This document shows, piece after piece, positions 21,318-33,300 of a stretch of 64,000 bases of DNA; position 1 is the stretch's first letter; each line of letters begins with the position of its first letter. The stretch comes from JACKBK01 sp963707275. Its GTDB lineage: Bacteria > Chloroflexota > Anaerolineae > JAAEKA01. Position numbers and translations under genes: made by a program. The DNA is taken from the NCBI GenBank assembly GCA_963707275.1, contig CAVPPH010000013.1, positions 461,772 to 525,771 of the forward strand, written 5' to 3'. A model generated the notes under the pieces. That model searched no databases. It was not told where the DNA came from and was given only the letters and a program-made list of their open reading frames with translations.

Positions 21318-24300
21318 TTAGTCATATCGGTTCACCAACGGCATCCAGATCCTGCGTTCTGCGTCGGCTGCCACGGTGACGCGCACCGGTGCGCCCAGGC
21401 GTTGCACGTTGCCGGCCAGATCTGTCGCACGGGCGTAGATGATCAGGTTTTGGCCGCTGGACACGGGAACCATCAGGTTCCAGAGTACTGTATCATCGGG
21501 CAATGGTTTTCGCAATGTATCGTCGTCCATTGTCGCGGCCATAACGAGTTCAGCCGGCTGCCAGGTCTGTGCGCCGTCCAGGCTGACCTCTACCGTGCTC
21601 AATCCGAGGCCATCGCTGGCAACGCCCCAGATCAGTAGGTCGGGCGGGCTGACGACGGCGCTCGGCTCGGGCGATGCGATCACCGACACCGGCGCGATGC
21701 TGTCCACGGTGACTGTCGTCGGCTCGATGGCCGCGCCCTGGTTGCCAGCGGCATCGCGTGCCCGCACGGAGACGGCGTGCTCGACACCGTCCTCGGCCGG
21801 CAAGGTCCAGTTGTAGTGCCAGATCACCTGGTCCTCGCCGGCGGGCTCGAAGGGCAGTGTGATCACAAACCAGGGACCATTGTCGATCCGCAGTTGCACC
21901 AGAGCGACGCCAGACCCCGCGTCCGCGGCGTGGCCGCTGAGGTGTGCGACCGTGCCGCTTAGCACCGGGTTGGGCAGGTCGAGGGATACGGACGGCGGCT
22001 CACTGTCCACCAGCACCTGCAACGTGACGGGGTCGCTGGTGTAGCCGTGAACGTCGATCGCACGCGCCGCCAGCGCGAACGTCCCGCTTCCCGGCACATC
22101 GATGGATGCCTGCCAGGCTGTGGTTCCTTGGGCTGTGGTCCAGCCGCCGCCGTTGACCTGTACCTCGACACGCGCTACGCCGCCGCCGTCACCATCGTGA
22201 GCTGTGCCGTGTACCGTCTGCGCGCCCGGAGCGAGCGCCGCGGCCGGTAGGTCGATCTGGACGGTTGGCGGCTGGCTGTCGACGCGATGGCTAAAGCTCG
22301 TAGTGGCAAGCGATGGCTCACTGGCCGGCAGCGGCAGCACCACCTGTCCGGTCACGGTCACGAACTCGAGGCCGGTCAGGTCGGGTAATAGGTGGGTAGT
22401 CAACGTCACGGTGCGGCTGTCGCCGGGCTCAAGGTCGCCGAGATTGACGAACCAGCGATCGTTTTCCGGCGCAAACTCCAGGCCCGATGTCACCGAGTTC
22501 GAAAGCCAGCCCGGCGCTGCCGTCCAAAATCAGTCCGGCCGGCGTCAACGGATCGTTGTCCAGGTTCTTCACACGCGCCACAAACTGCAAGGTCTCGCCT
22601 GGTCCCCAGCCGGTCAGGCTGCCTTGCGGGCTGGTCAGGGTGACGGAGGCGTGATGGCCGCGCGGCTGGCCCTCGTTGGGTACCACATTTTGGCCGAGGC
22701 TGTCCCAGTGATAAACGTGGTGCCAGTCGGGGCAGGGGCCGTTAAGAGCACACGAAGCCAGCGGGTTGGTGGTGGGGAACACGCCCCAGATTTCGCCGGT
22801 GCGGGTACTGGCCGCAAAGGCCAGCATGGCAAGGCTGTCGGGCTGTCCAATGGCGGTCAGTGGCACGCGTATTTCGGTGTCGCCGCTGGCGCCGTGGTCG
22901 AACTCGAAGCTGTCGCCCGGCATCGCTTGCCAGGAAGCGCCGTCGAAGCGCCACAATGTGCGGTCGTCGCGACTGATGATCTCGATGGCATAGTCGGCCT
23001 GCATCGGCAGGGTGAGGGTTGGCCAGTGGACCGACTTGATGGTGCCGCCCTGACTGGTGTCGAAATAGAACCAACCGACGCCATCGGCGCCCCAGAGTGA
23101 GCCTTGCCGCCCCAGGAACAGGTTGGACGAATCCCAGGTCGTGTACAACACCTGGGGCTGGCCCCAGCGTGGATCGACGTCCAGTTCCTCGGTCGCGGGG
23201 TTCCACTCGCCGTCGTCAAGGTCGATGAAGCCGTCGACGACGACGGACTGCGTCCAGCCGCCGCTGTTGCCGTCAGCACCCGCTGCCACTGACGTGCTGC
23301 CTTCGACATGGTAGGGGCCATAGTATTTGTGCGTTTGGTTACCGGCCAGGTCCTCGGCCATCAGATGGAAATACCAGTCGCCGGTGGTATCCAGCGCCGC
23401 TGACCATGCGTTGCCACTCGCAACGGTGGAAGGGATCGTGTCAGTGAACAGCGCTGATGGCGACCAGCATCTCGGAACTGCCGCTCCCGTCCGTCGGGGG
23501 CTGCCAACTGGTTTGCAGCGTCGTACCGACCTGGACGTGGCTGCCCGGTTCCGGGTCCAGCGTCACAGGGGTGAACGAGGTCGGTCCCTGGTTGTCGGCA
23601 AAGATGCGCCGGCTGACCTCGGCCACGTTGCCGGCCAGATCACTGGCGCGGATGCGTATCTCGTAGCCGACGAAGTCCTGATCGCGCTGGGACGAGCCAC
23701 TGGGTGCTCCAACTGCCGTCGTTGGCGACAGGCAGCGCCTGCCAGGTAAACCCACCGTCCAGACTGATTTCCAGCACGCTCAAGCCGGTAGCGCCGGTGG
23801 TCACACTGCCAGCGATGTCAACGGTGTCGTAGGCGATGGCGCCATCGGCCGGCGACGTGACGGTCAGTTGCGGGGGCGTCGAGGTGACTTTGACGAACAC
23901 ATGGTCCTCGACATCGCCGTCTGGGGAATGCTGCCCCGCACCCGATGTTGCGGTGGCGACGATCTCGTAGACGCCTTCGCCCGGCAGGGTGACCGTCGCG
24001 CTCCAGGCCGTGATGGCGGCCGACGAATCGGCCAGTTGCGCCTGCACGGTGGTTGTCTGGCCGAGTACGCTCAGCGTGACCTGTGGGTTGACGCCGGGGC
24101 TGGCAAAGCGCGCGTAGCCGGTCAGCGGGATGACCGGATTGTTGGTGTCGCCGGCCAGCGCGGGCGAGGTGATGACGGCCAAATCGCCGTTGTCCACCAC
24201 GGTGACGGTGCGCGTTTCGCTGCGAGTTTCGTTGCCGGAGCGGTCACGCGCGATCGCGACGACTTCCAGCGTGCCGCTGACGCCGCCGACAACGGCGCTG

Positions 24301-27300
24301 AAGCTGCGCGCCAGCCCGCTATCTGCGGACCAGCCGTCGTCCACCCAGTCCGCATCGACCGGGACGCCGTTGACTTCGAAGCTGACCGAGGACACGTTGA
24401 AGCGTTGGCCCACGCCGGTGGGCACGTAGTCGCTGACCTGCGCCTCCAGCTCGAAGGCGACGAAGTTGGTCGAAACCGACGCCGCGACCGGCCACGTCCA
24501 GGTGACCGCCGGGGCGGTGCCGTCGGCGACGAACGCACTGACGAACTGCGGCCCGCTGTCGTTGCCGGCCACGTCGTCGCCCTGGCTGTAGAGCCGATAC
24601 AGGCCGTCGCCTTCGGATGGCGTGACGGCGGCGTTCCAGTAGGAGCCAGTCTCGCCGGCCGTTGCCAGCGTGGCTGCCGACCAACTCGATGGTTCCGTGG
24701 CAGTCACTGGCTGGCTGGCGTCGATCACATGGCTGATGCCCACTTCCACCGATGCCATTCCCGAGTTGCCCTCGACGCAGGTCGTGCCTTCTGCGCCGAA
24801 CAGCAGCGTCAGCGGCACGGCCAGCACTTCGCGGTAGCCCATGTCTGAGATGCTGCCGCCGCCGACCGGCACCGGCGCCAACGGTTCGCCCGTATCGACG
24901 GCCGGCGAAGCGGCTTGCAGGCTGTAGTCGCCCGCCCCACGTTGACGAAGAGCGGATCCTGACCGGTGATTTCATGGCTGCGCTGGACCACTGCCTGCGG
25001 CGTGCCGTCGGCTGTGTCGCCGGCCGCCAGCAGCGCGATTTCGCACGGGCTCAGCGCGCGGTCGTAGACGCGCACATCGTCCAGCAGGCCATCGAAACGT
25101 TCGTTGTTCGAGTTGATCTGAACGTCGAGTCCTGCGCCCACGGTGCCGCTGACAGTTCTGGAACCGATTTCGACGCCATCCACGTACAGGCGCATGGTTG
25201 TGCCATCGTAGGTGCCGGCCACGTGGTACCATTCGCCGACTGCCGGTACGCCGGCATGAATGTGCTGGATGGTGCCGTTGATCTTCATGTAAAAGTCAAA
25301 TCGGCCGCCATCAAAGCGCAATACTGCCTTCTCACCGTCCAGTGTGATGAAGCGCGCGTAGCCTGTAGCAGGTACGCTGTCAGCTTTCGCCCACAGCGCC
25401 AGCGTCAGCATCTGGGCGTTGTTGATGAGCGTGGTGTTGCCTGCCTGGGCCGCTCCGGCGTTGCTGAGGTCGATGGCAAACGGATTGTCGAAGGACAACG
25501 GCGCGGCGTCGCTGGTATAGACCGCGCCGCCCGGCAGGGACGCGTTGTAGCCATTGCCCGACCAGTCGGTTGCGGTGGATCCGCCGCCTTCGTCGAAGCG
25601 CCAGTAGCCCTGCAAACCATCGCTGGTCGATGCCGCGCTGTAGTTCTCGGCATTGTCGTACAACAGGTTGTAGTCGTTGAAGATCGCGCCGCCAGCAGTA
25701 CACAGCCCGGATGCGTTGCCGGCCAGGATGCTGTTGTGTACGCCAGCCCACGAGCCGGCGCCGCTGGCAGCCACTGCCGTGCGTGCGTTGTTGGCGATGG
25801 TGTTGTTGAAGGTGACGCCGGACGAGCCGTCCTCGAACAGGATGCCGTCGCCGTTGCCGGTGATCAGGCTGCGCGTCACCGTGATGGTGTTGGAATGGCC
25901 GGTCGCCAGGATCGCGGCGTTGCCGGCCGCGCTGCCGGAGCCGGTGATCTTGAGGCCGCTGATCTCCGACTGAACCGTGCCCGAAAGCACGACCGTGCTG
26001 CCGCTGCCTGGCCCCTGGATGGTCGTGTCGTCGGCGCCGCTGCCGGCCAGCCGGGTGTAGCTGGGCAGGGTCAGCGACTCGCTGTACGTCCCCGGCCCAA
26101 CGCCGATGGTGTAGGTTGATTTCGTTCCCTGGCTGAAGGCTTGCGCCATGGTGGTCGCGGCGCTGTCGATGGCGTCCTGGACCACGTTGAAGGCATCGAC
26201 CTGCCAGTCCAGCCCGTCGTTGATGCACGTTTCGCAGTAGTCGTCGTCGGCGTAGAAGGCGGCCTGGGCGTGCTGCCAGGCGCCGATGTCCACCCGGCCG
26301 CCGGTGGCGGGCGGCGTCGGATCGTCGGGGTCGCCGGCGTTGATGGCCGGCGAGGGGTCCTGCAACTGGAAGTTGTTGACCGACGACTGCACGAAGAGCG
26401 GGTCGGCGAAGACATCGCCGGGCGCGGGCTGGTCCACCGGCGCGCCGTCGATGGTCAGATCCTCGCCGTTGCGCCAGAATAGGTCATAGTCGCGCGTCAC
26501 GCTGCCGCCGGTTCGTCCGGCATTGGTCAGACTGCGAACCGCAACATCCGACAGCGCCTGGTCGTAGATTTGCAGGTCGTCCACCAGACCGTGGAAGCGG
26601 TTGATGTTGTCGCCGCGCTGGCCGATGAACAGGTCTGAGTCGTTAACGGTGGTTCCGGTGGTGGTGTCAGCGATCGAGCCTTCCAGCACGCCGTCCACAT
26701 ACAGCTTGAGCGTGCCCGAAGCGCCGCCGGAGCGCACCATGACAATGTGGTGCCACTGGCCGTTGTTGATGGCCGTGGTCGAATGCAGGTACGGGTTGTT
26801 CGATCCGTCGTAGCGCGCCACGGCTACCTTGCCTTCATCGCTGCCGGCGTTCTGGTTGAAGTAACGAATGACGTACGGGAAGCGTGCTTCGTGCTGGCTC
26901 CATTTTTCCACGAGGTCGCTGTCGTTGTCGGATCCTGACGGATACTGGGTGGCGTCCGGCTTGGCCCACACTGAAACCGTGAAGTCGTCGTGCGCGCCGA
27001 AGTCCAGCGCGTCGGCGTCAGGGATGACCACGTGGTCGTCTACGCCGTCCAGCGTCAGCGCATAGGGGTTCTCCGTGCCGATGGGCGCGGCGCTGGTGGC
27101 GTAGGCCGCGCCGTTGACCAGCGTGCCGTTGTTGCCGTTGCCGGTGTCGTCGAACGCCGTCACACCGCTGCCCTCGTCGAAGGACCAGGCCGCGACGGGA
27201 GCGGTCGCGCCACAGCTTGTCAGATCAATCGCGGTTCCCTGGTTGAATGCCAGCACGGTGTTGCGCTGGTCGAGGCTGCCACAGTTGCGTGTATGCACGC

Positions 27301-30300
27301 CGTCCACGTTGTTGACCACGGTGTTGTTGAGGAGCGTCACGGCGGCGCGGTTGCCGTCCGAGGTAACTGCCGTATTGGTATTGCGGATCACCAACCGCTG
27401 CAACGTGACATTGCCCTGCTTGACGCGCACGCCGTCGTAGCTGTCGTTGCCCTGGATGGTCATGTGCGCCAGGCGCGCGCTGCCCGCCATCCCGGCGCTG
27501 ACCATGGGCCGGTTGATCCAATCGGCCGGGCTTTTGACACCCGAAGCAAGGCTGGCAATGTCTTCTGCGCTCAGCGCTTCATTCCACAGCGCCACGTCGT
27601 CCAGCATGCCGCTGATGCCGTAGCTGGGGTTGGTGAAACCGCCATCACCGCCGCTGCCGAACCAGAGCGGCGTGGTGTTGCCCAGGCTGGTGGTCGCCCG
27701 GTTGCCGCCGACGGTGCTGACATATGCGCCGTTGAGGTACAGGTCCTGGTAGCGTACGCCGCCCTGGATGCGGACGACATAAGCCACGTGCTGCCAGCCG
27801 TTGTCCGACGGGTCGTATTCAGGACCGTAGTCCCAGCCTGGGCTGTTGTAGGTCGCCATTCGATTGCGGTTGCCGCTGCCGTTAGCGTCCTGAACCTCCC
27901 ACTTGAGTTCACCAGCGTTCGTGTTGCCCGGCTTGCCCATGGTCTTCCCGCTCATTTCGGCGGCCGTGCCCTCTACCCAGTAGGCGACGGTGAACGCCTG
28001 GTCGAAGAGCAGCGAGTCGGAGTGCTTGACCATGATCGCTTCGCCGCCCTGGAAGTCGATGGATTGCCCGCTGCCCAGCGTGGCAGGCACATTGGTCGAG
28101 TAGGTCGCGCCGCTTCCGTGGCCGGAGTAAGTGCCGTTGTTGCCGTTGCCGGTGTCGTCGGCCAGCGTGCCGTCGAAGGTCCAGTAGCCGACCAGCGAGC
28201 TTTCAGCCAGATCGGAAGCGGGCGCGCGGCTGGCAGATTGGCCAGTCGCGCTGGTCGGCGGTGCCAGGATTGTTACCTCCGGCCCTGACCCGACGATGTT
28301 AACGCCGTCCGCCAGCGAAATCTGCTCTTCGTAGATGCCCGGCAGAGACGAAGATGGTCTGGCCGCCGGCGTCGATGGCCGACTGGATCGTGGCGAAAGC
28401 GTCCGTACCCCACCCGTGTCCGTCGTTGTCGCAACTCGCGCAGTAAGTCGGCGAGACGTAGACGGTGTCGCTGGCTTGCTGCGCGCGCAGCGGCTGGCGC
28501 GAGATGGCGCCCGGACCCTGGACTTGTGCTGACACAGGCAGTCCGGCTGGATCTGGCTGCGGCACCGGACCGTGAGCGATTTCTGCGGGCGTTTCCTGGC
28601 CGCCGCCGGCGTCCGGCGGCACGATCAGCAGGTCAGACGACAGGTCGCAGTTCAGGTCGGAACCGGCCGCATAGGGCGCGGAAGCGACGGCTGCCGCGTT
28701 GTCAATGGTCGCAGCGATGGCCGGCGAGCCGGGGCGGGTCGCGCTGCCGTGGATGACGTAAGCCTGGTTGGTAGACGTCCCCAGCAGCAGATCGTTCAGG
28801 CCGTCGGCGTTGACGTCGCCTGCGGCGGCCAGCACGCCGGAGGCGGCCGGGCTGTAGCTCAGCGTGGCGTCGCCGCCGTAGCCCTGGCCCCAATCGGCGG
28901 CGCTGCGTCCGTAGACCAGCCGCGGCGCGTTGCCATCGCTGTAAAGCAAGTCATCCAGTCCGTCGCCGTCGATGTCGCCCAGCGCCACAACTTGTTTGCC
29001 CGGCTGGCTCGATCCGGAGAAAGAAGCCGCGGCATCGTTGACGGGAACGACCGGAATGCTGGCCGCACCCTTGTAGTTTGACGATCCAAGCAGCAGGTAA
29101 ACTCGGGCGCCGGCGCCGTAGCTGTTGGCCGGGTCGCTGACGGCGAAATCGGCCAGGCCGTCGTCGTTCAGGTCGCCGACCCCGGTCGCGACCGAGCCCG
29201 ACGCGGCGGCAAACGGGATGACCGCGGCCGACTGGCTGTCAATGGCGAAGGTCTGCGAGGCAAACTTGCTGCGGCCTGCCAGCAGGTAGACGCTGCTGGA
29301 TGTGCCGATCAGCAGGTCGCCGTAGCGGTCGTCGTTGACATCGCCCGCGGCTGCAATCCACTGGCCGATGGTTCCGCCCTGGCTGGTGAGGATCACGCCT
29401 TTCGTGCTGCTGCTGGAACTGCTCAACGTGCTGAGATCCCAGGATGCGCCGGTGCCGTCGTAGCGCCCGTAGACCACGTACACGCGGTTGTTGCCGGAGT
29501 CGCCGATCAGCAGGTCGCTCAACCCGTCGCCGTTGACGTCGCCGGCGGGCGCAATGTGGCTGCCCAGACTGCTGGAGCCGCTGACGACCATGCTGGAGAT
29601 CGACGCATCCAGCGCCTCGACGTCGGGCGGCACCGGCCAGTCGCCGGCGCGGCCGTAGAGAATGACGACCTTGCCCTCGCCGGCGTTGGCGGCCGGCATG
29701 CCGATGGCCGCGTCGGCCCGGTTGTCGCCGTTCATGTCGCCCACCCAGGTCACGGTCCCGCCGGTCAGGTCGCCGACATTCGACGCCTCCAGCCAGACGG
29801 TGGCGTCGTCCTGGCTGTCCAGCGAGCCGCTCAGATCGGCCGGCCGGGCCGGCAGCGGCGCGTTGCCGGTATCGTCGGCGTGGCCCAGCAACGTGGTGGA
29901 CTGGCCCGCCGGTAGGTCGGACAGGTAGTTGCCGAGCGTGACGGCAGGCGGCAGGATGTCAAGCACGACGCGGACCGTCGTCGCGTCGCCCGCCTGCCCC
30001 AGGGCGTCGATGGCGCGTGCCGAGATCGCATGGGAGCCGCTGGCGCCAGCGTAGACTTTCCAGGAATAGGTCTCAGCTTGCGTTGGCGGCGCGTCGCTGC
30101 GCGCCGACCAGATGTGCTCCCAGGGACCGCCGTCAATGCTGACCTGGATGACATCAACGCCGGCTGCCACCGACGCGCCCGACGCCAGATCGCTGGCCTC
30201 GATCTCGACCGGGATCGTCGCGCCGCCCTGGCTGTCCGGCGTGAGATTGGTGATGACCTGCCCATCGGCCAGGTTGGTGATGCTGGCGCTGGGGCCGGTG

Positions 30301-33300
30301 CGGTCCACGACCACGGTGGCGCTGGACGGCGTCGTCTGCACATTGCCGACCACGTCGGTCGCGCGCGCTTGCAGCGCGTACGAGCCGTCGGTCAACGGCA
30401 GCGTCCACGTCCAGGTGAAAACGCCGGTGCCGTTGACCGGCTGCCACGCTCCGCCCGCAATCGAAACCTCCACGCTGGCGACCCACGAGTCGCTGGGCGT
30501 GTCGCTGGCCGACCCCGTGACGAGATAGCTGGCGGCGTTGGTGACGGTGGTGTCGTCGGCCGGCGGGTCGTTGATCACCGCGACCGGCGGAGTGTTGTCG
30601 ATGATGACCTGCGCGGTCGCCTGCGCCTGGCGCGTCACCGACGGGTCGGTGGGGTCGGTGAACGGCAGCGTCAGCGTCTGGTCGACCGATCCGCTGGCGG
30701 CGCTGGCCAGCGAGGGCGCTTGCAGCGTGACCGTGAACTCCTCGCCGGGATAGAGAGGGCTTTGACTGAGATCCCAGAGCGTGCAGTCGTCGCTGCCAAC
30801 GGTGGCGGTGGCCGGTGTGGGGAGCGGAATAGCCGCTGGACGCCGTGACGCCGGTGACGCTCAGTGCGCCAAACGTGCCGCTGGGCGCGCACCATTGCAG
30901 CGTGGTGTCCAGCGCGTCGGCGATGTCGTTGAACAGGTGGAACTGCTCCTGCATGTCGTCGCCCGGTCCGAGAATGGTCAGCGGCGCGGCGCCGGGTGAA
31001 TTGGGATCCTCGTAGCTGGGCGCGATCACCGTCTGCGTCAGCCGCGGCGCGGTGTTGGCAGCCACCGGGCTGGTGCCGATGGCGCGTTCAGCCTTGTCGT
31101 TCAGACCATCGTTGTCATAATCCGCGTCGGTCGGGCTGGAGCAGACCCAGTAGCCACGTCCGGGGCCGGACCCCACGGTTGTGACCTCCCAGCCGCCGAC
31201 CTGCTGGCCGTCAGCGTTGATGGTGCAGACTTCCTCGCCGTCCTTCAGCCCGTCGCCATCGTAGTCCGATCTGGTGGGCGATGTGCCGATCAGCAGCTCC
31301 TGGGCAGTCGGTCAGTCCGTCGTTGTCGCTGTCGGCGCGCAGGCCGTTGCTGCCCAGTTGCTTCTCGTAGCCGTCGCTCAAGCCGTCGCCGTCGCTGTCC
31401 CAGACGTTGACACAGGTGCTGGTGGCGTTGGCGGGCAGTACGCCGTTGGGACAGGTGGCGCTCTCCCAGCCGATGCACGCGGAGGGGTGCGATGTGTTAT
31501 GGGCGCCGTTGCACAGCAGGTCGCCATCGAGGTCCCAGTTCTTGAGATCCGACCATTCCCACAGTCCGCTCACCGTGTTCGGGAACACATCGATGTAGAG
31601 TGTTGTGGTGGCGTTGTTGTATGACGTTGTATCGCCGGAGCTGGGCGCGACGCCGGAAACAGTCTTGGCCTCGCAGTAGTCGTAGATGAAGTTGACGCCG
31701 TAGCACGACTGGTAGCGCAGCGAATACCTGACGACAGTCGTGATCTTGATGGCCAGGTTGCGGATCGCCTGCTCGGGCGTGATGCTCACCGTCGCATGGC
31801 TCTTGCAGTGTCCCTGGTTGTTGGAAGTCGTGCAGTTGTAATGGGTCGGCGTCGGCACGTTCGGCGTGACGGTGGCCCCGGCAGCACCGCTGAAGCGCCA
31901 CTCGCCGTAGGCCGAGCTGTCCTTGACATCGTCCAGATTGCCGCTGCGGCTGTGGGTCCAGTTCCACTTCGACTTGCCGGGGCCTTTGACGATGGTGCTG
32001 GTGAAATCGGTTTGCAATACCACGCTGTTGCCGGTGACGATGCCTTCGTCCGGGTTGCCCAGCGAGAGCGTCGTCGAACTGCTGGTCAAGGGGTTGTTCG
32101 AATCCAGTTCGGAATACATTGAGAAATCGGAAATCGTGCCTGCTAGCCATTCGGCGATGTCATCGAGAATGCTCTGGGGGCTGCTGCCAATTCCGAAGGC
32201 GTACAGCAGGGCATCGACAGCCAGGACCGGTCCGAGGATCAAAATAGCGATGACAGTTGTGACCGTGACGGCCGCCTGATAGCCGCCGTCCAGCGCGAGC
32301 TGCATGGCCTGGAGGTTGACCTCGCTGTTGGAGAACATCAGCCACGTGTTGGTCGGCTTGACGACGACGCCGACACTGGCCGCGGCGTTGGACTGGTTGG
32401 CGGCATGCCAGACGGCCGCGCCGTTTTGCAGCGCATCGGCGATCGCCGGCTGCGAGCGGGTCACGTCCTGTAGCGAGCCCTGCGACACGCGCAATCCCCA
32501 ACTGTAGCCATCAGGCACCGAACGGCCCTTGGGCGCGAGGCGGTCGCGCGTGTCGCTCACCTGGGTCAGATAGCTGTCGATGCCAGGCAGACCCAGCGTA
32601 TCCAGACCGTCCTGCCAGACTTGCCAGCCGCGCGCGTCGCCATAGGTGGTGCTAAGGCTTTCCAGTTGATCGATGTTCCAGGTGGTCTGGACGTAGCCGG
32701 GCAGCGAGGTCTCTTGCGGTTGGGAGAGCCAGTCGAAGATGGCCTGATCGTCGGCCTGTGCGCCCACCAGCGCGACGCCGTCCCGCTCGACATAATTCAC
32801 CAGCCCGGCGTAGTAGTGCAGCACCAGGTAGTCTACCGCGCTTTTGGTGGACTGTTCCTCCTGGCTGGGATAGCGGTCGGCCAACTCAGCCAGCGCTTCG
32901 TCCATGGACAGGGCGCGCCAGCTATTGGCCGACGACTGCCACTGGTACTGAGTGACCTCGATCTGACGCATGGTCGAGAGCGTGTTCTGTGAAAGGTCTA
33001 CCGTCAGCTTGCTGCCGGAAAGGGTGACGGCGTCGCTTTCCAGCCCGACCGCGCCGGTGGTTTCCTGGTAGCCCAACGCCAGCATCGGCGTGCGGCTGTG
33101 GCTGTAGTTCTGGCCCAGGAAGTCGACGGTGGTCGTCATGGTCGTGGTGGCCAGCGCCTCTTCACGGTGGTCGTAGGTCGCGTAGGATGTGGCGACGGGC
33201 GTAGTGATGCCCCACTTTTCATCGGGCGGCGTGCTGGCATTTGCAAAGCGATCGACGATGGTCGGCAGGTCGGGCTGCAAGTTGTAGAGGTACGATGTGT

